From the NCBI RefSeq assembly GCF_902491285.1, contig NZ_CABUHK010000106.1, forward strand, positions 1 to 15,406: a stretch of 15,406 nucleotides of DNA. Reading direction: 5' to 3'. This document shows, piece by piece, positions 5,990 to 12,608 of the stretch (position 1 is its first letter; each line of letters opens with the position of its first letter). Source of the stretch: an uncultured Bacteroides sp. (GTDB lineage Bacteria; Bacteroidota; Bacteroidia; Bacteroidales; Bacteroidaceae). The translations under genes were made by a program, and so were the position numbers. The notes under the pieces are model-generated. The model had not been told where the DNA came from, did no database searches, and was given only the letters and a program-made list of their open reading frames with translations.

Positions 5990-6874
5990 ATGAGAAAGAT
6001 AAAAGTCGGACTTATCCAACAATCCAACACTTCTGATATTCGGGTAAACCTGATGAACCTCGCTAAAAGCATAGAGGCTTGTGCCGCACATGGCGCGCAA
6101 CTGATTGTGCTTCAAGAGTTACATAATTCACTTTATTTCTGCCAGACAGAAAACACAAACCTGTTCGACCTAGCCGAACCTATCCCCGGCCCTTCCACCG
6201 GATTCTATTCAGAACTGGCGGCAGCCAACAGAGTTGTTCTTGTGACCTCTCTTTTCGAGAAGCGTGCGCCCGGACTTTATCATAATACTGCCGTCGTTTT
6301 CGACCGCGACGGGAGCATTGCCGGCAAATACCGGAAAATGCATATTCCTGATGATCCCGCTTATTACGAGAAATTCTATTTTACTCCCGGAGATATAGGC
6401 TTTGAACCTATTCAGACCTCTCTGGGAAAATTGGGCGTATTGGTATGCTGGGATCAATGGTACCCGGAAGCTGCCCGTTTAATGGCGCTAAAAGGTGCTG
6501 AACTATTAATCTACCCTACCGCCATCGGCTGGGAAAGCAGTGATACGGACGACGAGAAAGCACGCCAGCTCAATGCTTGGATTATCTCACAACGTGCCCA
6601 TGCCGTTGCAAACGGACTCCCCGTCATCTCAGTCAACCGTGTAGGACACGAACCTGACCCGTCAGGACAAACCAATGGTATTTTATTTTGGGGAAACAGT
6701 TTCGTAGCAGGTCCGCAAGGGGAATTCCTAGCGCAAGCCGGAAACAACCGGCCGGAAAATATAGTAGTGGAGATTGACATGGAACGCTCGGAAAACGTAC
6801 GCCGCTGGTGGCCGTTCCTGCGCGACCGCCGCATTGATGAATACGAAGGACTGACTAAACGTTTTTTAGATTAG
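5990..6874 (+). CDS. aguB: N-carbamoylputrescine amidase
   Basis: A 294-residue carbon-nitrogen hydrolase (nitrilase superfamily) that converts N-carbamoylputrescine to putrescine, CO2 and ammonia. The catalytic triad is visible as Glu43 in VLQELHNS, Lys116 in KYRKMHIPDD and Cys153 in LVCWDQWYPEAARLM. 'YHNTAVVFDRDGSIAGKYRK' upstream of the lysine is typical of the family, and the length is close to plant and bacterial AguB (about 290-300). The start at 5990 gives MRKIKVGLIQQ, the usual N-terminus; the longer open frame to 5885 overlaps the aguA coding region and is rejected. With aguA 29 bases upstream it forms the agmatine route to putrescine, probably one transcript. A long hairpin at 6902-6948 ends the unit. 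Confidence is high because partner and triad agree. Confidence 0.95.
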   Translation: MRKIKVGLIQQSNTSDIRVNLMNLAKSIEACAAHGAQLIVLQELHNSLYFCQTENTNLFDLAEPIPGPSTGFYSELAAANRVVLVTSLFEKRAPGLYHNTAVVFDRDGSIAGKYRKMHIPDDPAYYEKFYFTPGDIGFEPIQTSLGKLGVLVCWDQWYPEAARLMALKGAELLIYPTAIGWESSDTDDEKARQLNAWIISQRAHAVANGLPVISVNRVGHEPDPSGQTNGILFWGNSFVAGPQGEFLAQAGNNRPENIVVEIDMERSENVRRWWPFLRDRRIDEYEGLTKRFLD

Positions 6875-6901
6875 ACTGAAAAGCGTACAGATATAAATAA
6901 C

Positions 6902-6948
6902 AGAAAGGGCACAGAGTAAACTATAAATTTACACTCTGTGCCCTTTCT
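6902..6948. terminator. Bidirectional terminator between aguB and gtrA-like gene
   Basis: A perfect 16-bp inverted repeat, AGAAAGGGCACAGAGT (6902-6917) and its complement (6933-6948), with a 15-base AT-rich loop. It lies between convergent genes and is followed by AT-rich sequence on both sides, so it probably stops transcription from both directions. Confidence 0.82.
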
Positions 6949-6968
6949 ATATACTTTATTATTCTTTC

Positions 6969-7358
6969 TTATTGAAACGTCAGTTTCTTATTGGTCAGGA
7001 AATTTGTACCACCATAGATAAATAAACCCAGGAATTGTGCCAGATATTCATTTACATCCAGTCCTTCCACCAATAAAATAAGGAATAGAAATTGTGCCGT
7101 ATAGGCTAGACCGAAAGCAGAGCAAAAGAGCAGTATCTGTTTCCAGAGACTGTTCTTTTTATTTTCTACAGGGAATATCCAATATTTGCACCAGATAAAG
7201 TTATGAATCTGAGCTATCAGGTACGCTGTTATATTAGCCACCATATAGTCACCGTTGAATGACATCTCTCTCATCATTAACCATACAACCAATGCCATAA
7301 TCAGGGCATTCATTGTACCGATTACTATAAAACGGAATATGCGTACAGATTCTTTCAC
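6969..7358 (-). CDS. GtrA-family membrane protein
   Basis: A 129-residue protein with four predicted membrane segments (about 9-29, 38-57, 73-97 and 105-118), matching the GtrA family. It carries both copies of the family's repeated motif, [10 protein letters not shown] (53-62) and [10 protein letters not shown] (119-128). GtrA proteins are thought to help flip or position polyprenyl-linked sugars for glycosyl transfer to cell-surface polymers; this copy has no glycosyltransferase gene beside it. The start is a GTG at 7358 that overlaps the aspS stop as GTGA (7355-7358), implying coupled translation from the aspS message. There is no promoter-like element between the two. Why a membrane protein of sugar metabolism is tied to a tRNA synthetase is unclear; it may be only a positional convenience. 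Confidence 0.88.
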   Translation of the reverse strand: MKESVRIFRFIVIGTMNALIMALVVWLMMREMSFNGDYMVANITAYLIAQIHNFIWCKYWIFPVENKKNSLWKQILLFCSAFGLAYTAQFLFLILLVEGLDVNEYLAQFLGLFIYGGTNFLTNKKLTFQ

Positions 7359-9118
7359 TCTCCTTCTTTGATATCAACAATCAAATTCAGCTCGTCAAGT
7401 TGAGTCTGGTCAATTGCGGATGGCGCATCCAACATTACATCACGTCCGGAGTTATTCTTCGGGAATGCGATACAGTCGCGGATAGAATCCAGACCGGCAA
7501 ATAAGGACACCCAACGATCAAGCCCATATGCCAAACCACCATGAGGAGGTGCACCATATTTAAAGGCATTCATCAGGAAGCCGAACTGTGCCTCTGCCTT
7601 CTCAGGAGTAAATCCCAAAATCTCGAACATCTTCGCCTGCAACTGTGCATCGTGGATACGGATAGAACCACCACCTACTTCAACACCGTTGACAACCATA
7701 TCGTAAGCATCAGCGCGCACTGCTGCCGGATCAGTATCCAACAATGGAATATCTTCTTCCTTCGGATGCGTAAACGGATGATGCATAGCCATCAGGCGGC
7801 CTTCTTCTTCGCTCCATTCGAACATCGGGAAGTCGATAACCCAAAGGCAAACGAACTTATTCTTGTCACGCAAGCCTAATTGAGCTCCCATTTCCAAACG
7901 GAGTTCACAAAGCTGTTTACGTGTTTTCATCACATCATCACCGGACAGAATCAGAATCAAGTCACCCGGTTTAGCACCAAATGCTTCCTTCATCTGCTGA
8001 AGAACTTCTTGTGTATAGAATTTATCCACACTTGATTTTACTGTACCGTCTGCTTCCACACGGGCATAAACCAACCCTTTTGCACCAATTTGAGGTTTCT
8101 TCACAAAGTCAGTCAAGGCATCCAGTTGCTTACGGGTGTAAGTTGCAGCGCCTTCTGCACAAATACCACCTACATAAGCAGCATTGTCGAATACGGAGAA
8201 TCCGTGTCCTTTCATGATATCCATCAGTTCCACGAACTTCATGTCGAAACGTAAGTCCGGCTTGTCGCTACCATAACATTTCATGGCATCAGCCCAAGCC
8301 ATACGCTGGAACGGTTCGGTCAGTTCTACCCCACGAAGAGTCTTGAACAGATGTTTTGCCATCCCTTCGAAAGTGGTGATAATATCTTCCTGCTCTACGA
8401 AACTCATTTCACAGTCAATCTGTGTAAATTCCGGCTGACGGTCGGCACGCAAATCCTCGTCACGGAAACATTTAGCAATCTGGAAATAGCGGTCGAAACC
8501 GGAAACCATCAATAATTGCTTTAAAGTCTGCGGTGACTGCGGAAGTGCATAGAATTGTCCCGGATTCATTCGGGACGGAACAACGAAGTCACGTGCACCT
8601 TCCGGGGTAGAACCGATCAGAACCGGTGTTTCTACTTCGATAAACCCAAGGCTGTCGAGATATTTGCGAACTTCGATTGTCATTTTGTGGCGCAGTTCCA
8701 AATTGGAACGGACAGCGTTACGACGTAGATCCAGGTAACGGTATTTCATACGGATATCATCACCGCCATCTGTATTATCTTCGATCGTGAACGGTGGCGT
8801 CATAGCAGTGTTCAGTATGTTCAACTCGGAAACGATGATTTCAATGTCTCCGGTAGGAATGTTGGCATTCTTACTGAAACGTTCGTTCACTGTTCCTGTG
8901 ATTTGAATGACAAATTCACGCCCCAATTTATTGGCACGCTCACAAAGTTCTGCATTGATTTCTTCGTTAAAGACTAATTGAGTAATTCCGTAACGGTCGC
9001 GAAGGTCAACGAATGTCATCCCTCCCATTTTACGACTACGCTGTACCCAGCCGGACAGCGTTACTTGCTTGTTAGCATCAGAGATTCTCAGTTCTCCACA
9101 AGTGTGTGTTCTGAACAT
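7355..9118 (-). CDS. aspS: Aspartate--tRNA ligase
   Basis: A 587-residue class II aminoacyl-tRNA synthetase that charges tRNA-Asp with aspartate. In order there is an N-terminal OB-fold anticodon-binding domain (about 1-105, starting [11 protein letters not shown] and including [13 protein letters not shown]), a catalytic core with motif 2 in [18 protein letters not shown] (218-235), an inserted GAD domain around 280-420 that marks the bacterial type, and motif 3 in GLAYGLDRW (GLDR 532-535). Length equals the usual bacterial AspRS (about 585-595). The ATG at 9118 is preceded by AT-rich sequence and a -7 element at 9179-9186. It is followed without a gap by the GtrA-like gene. Whether it is strictly tRNA-Asp specific or also charges tRNA-Asn cannot be read from the sequence. 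The identification is secure. Confidence 0.98.
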   Translation of the reverse strand: MFRTHTCGELRISDANKQVTLSGWVQRSRKMGGMTFVDLRDRYGITQLVFNEEINAELCERANKLGREFVIQITGTVNERFSKNANIPTGDIEIIVSELNILNTAMTPPFTIEDNTDGGDDIRMKYRYLDLRRNAVRSNLELRHKMTIEVRKYLDSLGFIEVETPVLIGSTPEGARDFVVPSRMNPGQFYALPQSPQTLKQLLMVSGFDRYFQIAKCFRDEDLRADRQPEFTQIDCEMSFVEQEDIITTFEGMAKHLFKTLRGVELTEPFQRMAWADAMKCYGSDKPDLRFDMKFVELMDIMKGHGFSVFDNAAYVGGICAEGAATYTRKQLDALTDFVKKPQIGAKGLVYARVEADGTVKSSVDKFYTQEVLQQMKEAFGAKPGDLILILSGDDVMKTRKQLCELRLEMGAQLGLRDKNKFVCLWVIDFPMFEWSEEEGRLMAMHHPFTHPKEEDIPLLDTDPAAVRADAYDMVVNGVEVGGGSIRIHDAQLQAKMFEILGFTPEKAEAQFGFLMNAFKYGAPPHGGLAYGLDRWVSLFAGLDSIRDCIAFPKNNSGRDVMLDAPSAIDQTQLDELNLIVDIKEGE

Positions 9119-9178
9119 ATATTTTTTTATTTAAACGATTATCACTCGCGTTTTTATTTTGGCTGAACCAAAACTCCG

Positions 9179-9186
9179 CAAAAGTA
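9179..9186 (-). promoter_or_regulatory. Bacteroidetes -7 element, aspS
   Basis: Minus-strand TACTTTTG matches TAnnTTTG, 60 bases upstream of the aspS ATG. No good -33 TTTG is seen. It lies in the 109-base gap between aspS and the lipid kinase gene and indicates that aspS has its own promoter. Confidence 0.5.
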
Positions 9187-9227
9187 CGCAATAATTTGTA
9201 ATTCGTGATTAGTTATCCGTAATTTTC

Positions 9228-10253
9228 TCAGACTTTCTTTGTCAGCTTTTTCAATATTTTCTTGTTTCTGTCTGTTATATTGTCAACAATGGCTTCATTC
9301 ATCAGTTTGATGCCATTCATATACTCTTGCGCTCTTTGAAGCACATTTGCCGCATCTTTTTCCGCAGCACGCGGCACTACTACACGCAATCCTCTTTGAA
9401 TTAACTCAATATTTACATCGGCGTCCGTCTCCATGGGGTCACCGTCGAAATGCACCACGCCCGGAGTTGTCCGCCGAATACATAACTTCTTGCAACGGAA
9501 GGTCTTGATACGGCTATTCTGGTCGATTGTTTTATTAAATAACTGAAAAGCAAGCGAAGGTACATCCAAAACAGTAAACGGTTCTAATATGGTGACATCC
9601 AACAAACCATCCGTCAACGTGGCTTGCGGAGCAATATAAGCATTATTTCCATATTGTGACGCGTTTCCGCAGGCAATAAGAAAAGCCTTATATTTGGACA
9701 CTCCGTTTTCAGTTTCCAGTTCGTAGGTTTCCGGCTGATACTTAAGACTTTCTTGCAGCGTTTTTTCCAAGTAAGTCAACAATCCCCGTTTACCGGCATG
9801 CGCAAATTTCAGACTGACAAAAGCATCAAATCCCACTCCGCAGGTACAGAAGAAATCTGTTCCGTTAATCTTACCATAATCTATTATATCCGTACATCCC
9901 GCGTTCAGCACTTCCAATGCTTTTTTCGGTTCCATAGGTATATGCAGATGCCGCGCCAGTCCATTGCCCGACCCACAAGGGATAATGCCCAATGCAGTAT
10001 CAGTATGTACCAGCGAACGAGCTATTTCGTTGATTGTCCCGTCTCCACCGATAGCCACTGCCACGTCCGCTTTTTCTTTCGCAGCTTGGGCGGCTATCTC
10101 TACTGCATGACCGGCTCTCTCTGTATACACTACTTCCCAAGAGTATTTCGTCTTGTCTATTTTCTCATCCAGCAAGTTAAGAATCAATTCTTTACTTTGT
10201 GTTCCTGAAATAGGGTTGACGATGAATTTTATTTTTTTCATACTTTCGTTCAT
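9228..10253 (-). CDS. Diacylglycerol/sphingosine kinase-family lipid kinase
   Basis: A 341-residue kinase of the YegS/DgkB/BmrU family, which phosphorylates diacylglycerol or related lipids using ATP. Motifs are FIVNPISGT (10-18), the nucleotide-binding GGDGTINE (69-76), PCGSGNGLAR (92-101), GFDAFVS (141-147), GLLDVTIL (216-223) and HFDGDP (268-273). A basic, helical C-terminal tail follows from about 296. The frame is open to 10331, but a -7 element at 10278-10285 rules out that start. Candidates are ATG 10253 (MNESMKKIKF) and ATG 10241 (MKKIKFIVNP), which is nearer the family norm; I give the longer. The gene is divergent from serine palmitoyltransferase, which raises the possibility that its substrate is a sphingoid base rather than diacylglycerol. 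That is inference; family motifs do not separate the two. Confidence 0.92.
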   Translation of the reverse strand: MNESMKKIKFIVNPISGTQSKELILNLLDEKIDKTKYSWEVVYTERAGHAVEIAAQAAKEKADVAVAIGGDGTINEIARSLVHTDTALGIIPCGSGNGLARHLHIPMEPKKALEVLNAGCTDIIDYGKINGTDFFCTCGVGFDAFVSLKFAHAGKRGLLTYLEKTLQESLKYQPETYELETENGVSKYKAFLIACGNASQYGNNAYIAPQATLTDGLLDVTILEPFTVLDVPSLAFQLFNKTIDQNSRIKTFRCKKLCIRRTTPGVVHFDGDPMETDADVNIELIQRGLRVVVPRAAEKDAANVLQRAQEYMNGIKLMNEAIVDNITDRNKKILKKLTKKV

Positions 10254-10260
10254 GCTATTC

Positions 10261-10280
10261 TTGTCGATTGTAGACGACAA
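10261..10280. repeat. Hairpin in 5' leader of lipid kinase gene
   Basis: TTGTCG (10261-10266) and CGACAA (10275-10280) form a perfect 6-bp stem with an 8-base loop, overlapping the -7 element and extending into the short leader before the kinase start codons. It could be an operator-like palindrome or an RNA hairpin near the ribosome site. The stem is short enough to be chance. Confidence 0.3.
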
Positions 10281-10285
10281 AAGTA
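10278..10285 (-). promoter_or_regulatory. Bacteroidetes -7 element, lipid kinase
   Basis: Minus-strand TACTTTTG matches TAnnTTTG, 24 bases upstream of the ATG at 10253. The region upstream of it is very AT-rich; no clear -33 TTTG. It fixes the kinase start downstream of the longer open frame. Confidence 0.55.
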
Positions 10286-10379
10286 ATATAAATATCTTAA
10301 ATTTTAATCTATTAGAGGTTTCTAATCTCAAGCGAGCAACTTTTTTCTCTTAAAAAGAACAGATGAAAGCAAAAATTGT

Positions 10380-10387
10380 TATCTTTG
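10380..10387 (+). promoter_or_regulatory. Bacteroidetes -7 element, serine palmitoyltransferase
   Basis: Reads TATCTTTG, followed by GCCCC, matching TAnnTTTG. It lies 87 bases before the start at 10475, giving a leader of about 80 bases. That leader contains a small inverted repeat, TTAGACC (10424-10430) with GGTCTGA (10441-10447). Confidence 0.55.
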
Positions 10388-10474
10388 CCCCCTGTTTTAA
10401 ACACTTGTTAAGATAAAAGGATATTAGACCGTCAGCGAATGGTCTGAGTATATGAGTATTATAAATTATAATTC

Positions 10475-11659
10475 ATGGGATTATTACAAGAGAAGTTAGC
10501 TAAATACGACCTGCCACAAAAATTTATGGCACAGGGCGTTTACCCATATTTCCGTGAGATAGAAGGAAAACAGGGTACAGAGGTAGAGATGGGCGGACAC
10601 GAAGTATTGATGTTCGGTTCCAATGCATACACTGGCCTTACGGGAGATGAAAGAGTTATTGAAGCTGGTATTCAAGCCATGCATAAATATGGTTCCGGAT
10701 GCGCAGGGTCGCGTTTCTTGAATGGTACGCTTGACCTGCATGTCCAACTGGAAAAAGAACTGGCTGCTTTCGTAGGCAAAGATGAAGCTCTGTGTTTCTC
10801 TACCGGTTTTACGGTAAATTCCGGAGTTATTCCTGCTTTGACAGACCGCAATGATTATATCATCTGCGATGACCGTGACCACGCATCCATCGTAGACGGC
10901 CGTCGTCTCTCTTTCTCCCAACAATTAAAATATAAGCACAACGACATGGCTGATCTGGAAAAGCAACTTCAAAAGTGCAATCCGGACTCAGTGAAGCTAA
11001 TCATAGTGGACGGTGTGTTCTCTATGGAAGGTGACTTGGCAAACTTGCCCGAAATCGTACGCTTGAAGCATAAATACAATGCTACTATCATGGTGGACGA
11101 AGCTCATGGTTTAGGTGTATTCGGTAAACAAGGACGCGGCGTTTGCGACCATTTCGGTCTGACTCACGAGGTTGACTTGATTATGGGTACTTTCAGTAAA
11201 TCACTGGCTTCTATCGGTGGCTTTATTGCCGCTGATTCTTCAATCATCAACTGGCTGCGTCACAATGCGCGTACTTATATATTCAGCGCTTCCAATACTC
11301 CGGCTGCTACTGCATCTGCTTTGGAAGCTCTCCATATCATCCAAAACGAACCGGAAAGACTTGAGGCTCTATGGGAAGCTACCAACTATGCATTGAAACG
11401 TTTCCGTGAAGCCGGTTTTGAAATCGGTGCGACAGAATCACCTATCATTCCTCTTTATGTACGTGATACGGAAAAGACTTTCATGGTTACGAAATTAGCT
11501 TTTGATGAAGGTGTGTTCATCAATCCGGTTATTCCGCCGGCATGTGCTCCACAAGATACATTGGTGCGTGTGGCATTGATGGCTACTCATACAAAAGAGC
11601 AAATTGACAGTGCTGTAGAAAAGCTGACAAAAGCGTTCAAAGCCTTAGACCTTTTATAA
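10475..11659 (+). CDS. spt: Serine palmitoyltransferase (alpha-oxoamine synthase)
   Basis: A 394-residue pyridoxal-phosphate enzyme of the alpha-oxoamine synthase family. It condenses L-serine with a long-chain acyl-CoA to give a 3-ketosphingoid base, the first step of sphingolipid synthesis, in the cytosol or at the inner membrane. Visible residues are GSGCAGSRFLNGT (73-85), the cofactor-stacking His136 in DRDHAS, Asp208 and His211 in VDEAHGLGVFG, and the cofactor lysine Lys242 in GTFSKSLASIGGF. The TFSKS...GGF form around the lysine favours serine palmitoyltransferase over 2-amino-3-ketobutyrate ligase or AONS, whose motif is nearer TLGKALGG; this matches the characterised Bacteroides and Porphyromonas enzymes. 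The divergent neighbour is a lipid kinase, and a strong terminator follows. Bacteroides is known for abundant sphingolipids, which fits. The remaining uncertainty is substrate, not family. Confidence 0.93.
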   Translation: MGLLQEKLAKYDLPQKFMAQGVYPYFREIEGKQGTEVEMGGHEVLMFGSNAYTGLTGDERVIEAGIQAMHKYGSGCAGSRFLNGTLDLHVQLEKELAAFVGKDEALCFSTGFTVNSGVIPALTDRNDYIICDDRDHASIVDGRRLSFSQQLKYKHNDMADLEKQLQKCNPDSVKLIIVDGVFSMEGDLANLPEIVRLKHKYNATIMVDEAHGLGVFGKQGRGVCDHFGLTHEVDLIMGTFSKSLASIGGFIAADSSIINWLRHNARTYIFSASNTPAATASALEALHIIQNEPERLEALWEATNYALKRFREAGFEIGATESPIIPLYVRDTEKTFMVTKLAFDEGVFINPVIPPACAPQDTLVRVALMATHTKEQIDSAVEKLTKAFKALDLL

Positions 11660-11680
11660 TCAGCATTTAGAATCCTAATA

Positions 11681-11724
11681 AAAAAAGCTATTTTCCTTTA
11701 TCAAATCAGGAAAATAGCTTTTTT
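11681..11724. terminator. Bidirectional Rho-independent terminator after spt
   Basis: A 17-bp perfect stem: AAAAAAGCTATTTTCCT (11681-11697) pairs with 11708-11724, around a 10-base loop. The stem is flanked by A and T runs on the two sides, so it can act in both directions. It lies between spt (plus) and the lipocalin-like lipoprotein gene (minus). Confidence 0.88.
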
Positions 11725-11752
11725 ATTTATTAAATAAGGGTATACTCACATA

Positions 11753-12109
11753 TTAATCACATTCTTTCTGTTTCGCATAGCGAATCTCCATTCCGCGATT
11801 ATTCAAGACTAACGAATCAGCCATCAACTTTTTAATCTCCATTGTATCTATAAACTCAATAGTCTGTCCATTACCAATACTTTTCCCTGACAGAATCAGC
11901 TTATCGCCTTCTTGCTTCCAGTTTTCATAAACCAATGTAGCCATATTAACAGAAGATGCAGCACCACCCTCTTCTATCTTAATACCTTGCATTTGTCCTT
12001 CCATACCCGGTACAGGCTCTACCCATACACCTACAACTGAAGTAGAGTTACCGCTACATGCAACCAATAATCCCGTCAGCAAAATTGCCGCCAACATTTT
12101 CTTTTTCAT
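11753..12109 (-). CDS. Lipocalin-like small lipoprotein
   Basis: A 118-residue lipoprotein with signal MKKKMLAAILLTGLLVAC (lipobox LLVAC, acylated Cys18). The mature protein begins SGNSTSVVGVWVEPVPGMEGQ and is rich in short strands: QGIKIEEGGAASSVNMATLVY (about 41-61), KQEGDKLILSGKSIGNGQ, then TIEFIDTMEIKKL. The 'VGVWVEP...GxAxSxNMATL' pattern with a later 'LILSGKSIGNGQ' is what I remember of the Bacteroides lipocalin-like lipoprotein families (Lipocalin_3/4 type), a small beta barrel of unknown ligand; I cannot run the profile. It is 25 bases downstream of another small lipoprotein gene, with no promoter between, so the two are probably co-expressed. It ends 28 bases before the terminator shared with spt. 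Cell-envelope location is likely; function is unknown. Confidence 0.8.
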   Translation of the reverse strand: MKKKMLAAILLTGLLVACSGNSTSVVGVWVEPVPGMEGQMQGIKIEEGGAASSVNMATLVYENWKQEGDKLILSGKSIGNGQTIEFIDTMEIKKLMADSLVLNNRGMEIRYAKQKECD

Positions 12110-12134
12110 AATTTCTGCGTTATTGTTAGATTAA

Positions 12135-12512
12135 TTATTTATTCCGGCTTTTCTTTCCTATCACAATTACTTTTTGAGCGGTCGGTATAGTACTTGATCC
12201 GGGTTCTTCCTCTTCTTCTATATAATTCACTCTTACCGTATCTCCCAGTTCAAAACCAGCAATATCGTTCGGATCCTGATCCATTGTACTAATAAAGAGA
12301 GTATCTCCTTGCGGAGTAATTAGCATAAAGTTATTCATCGAAGCATCTCCCACAACTCCGGTTATTGTTTTTTCTTCTTCTGTTGGAACAACAGGCAGAC
12401 TGCCGTCAGCCACTATCTCCCGCTCTGCCGCTTGCTTACTTTTTGATTGACATGCACTAAAACCAATCACAACAGCAAACAATAAAAAAACGTTCATTCT
12501 ATTCATATACAT
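12135..12512 (-). CDS. Small lipoprotein, possible OB-like beta domain
   Basis: A lipoprotein of about 125 residues that I do not recognise. From the 12512 ATG (MYMNRMNVFLLFAVV) the lipobox is GFSAC with Cys21. In-frame ATGs at 12506 and 12497 are equally possible; the longer frame to 12560 is excluded because the -7 element (12542-12549) lies inside it. After a polar linker (SKSKQAAEREIV...PTEEEK) there is a single compact strand-rich segment: TITGVVGDASMNNFMLITPQ (49-68), then GDTLFISTMD, an acidic loop, GFELGDTVRVNYIEEEEE (87-103) and AQKVIVIGKKS. The alternation 'GVVGDASMNNF...GDTLxF...GDTVRVxY' resembles an OB-fold-like barrel. It heads a two-gene unit with the lipocalin-like lipoprotein. 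Role unknown. Confidence 0.75.
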   Translation of the reverse strand: MYMNRMNVFLLFAVVIGFSACQSKSKQAAEREIVADGSLPVVPTEEEKTITGVVGDASMNNFMLITPQGDTLFISTMDQDPNDIAGFELGDTVRVNYIEEEEEPGSSTIPTAQKVIVIGKKSRNK

Positions 12513-12541
12513 TCTCTTATTTGAAAAAAGTTGGAATAGTG

Positions 12542-12549
12542 CAAAGATA
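12542..12549 (-). promoter_or_regulatory. Bacteroidetes -7 element, lipoprotein pair
   Basis: Minus-strand TATCTTTG matches TAnnTTTG, 29 bases upstream of the ATG at 12512. A CTTTA sequence at about 20 bases upstream may be a poor -33 element. It marks the start of the two-lipoprotein unit, separate from the permease genes upstream. Confidence 0.55.
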
Positions 12550-12608
12550 ATTTTTTCCAATTGTCTTTTAAAGTAAAAACGGTGAAATCATTGCATTAAT
12601 TTATAGAC

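Noticed and set aside
9753..10208. A 151-residue plus-strand open frame antisense to the lipid kinase
   Set aside because: It is antisense to a well-supported gene with intact motifs and has no promoter or family resemblance.
10254..10331. Longer N-terminus for the lipid kinase, from 10331
   Set aside because: The added segment spans an AT-rich region and the TACTTTTG -7 element at 10278-10285, so it is promoter rather than coding sequence.
10475..11659. 2-amino-3-ketobutyrate CoA ligase or 8-amino-7-oxononanoate synthase
   Set aside because: The TFSKS...GGF context of the cofactor lysine fits serine palmitoyltransferase better, and no threonine dehydrogenase or biotin gene is adjacent.
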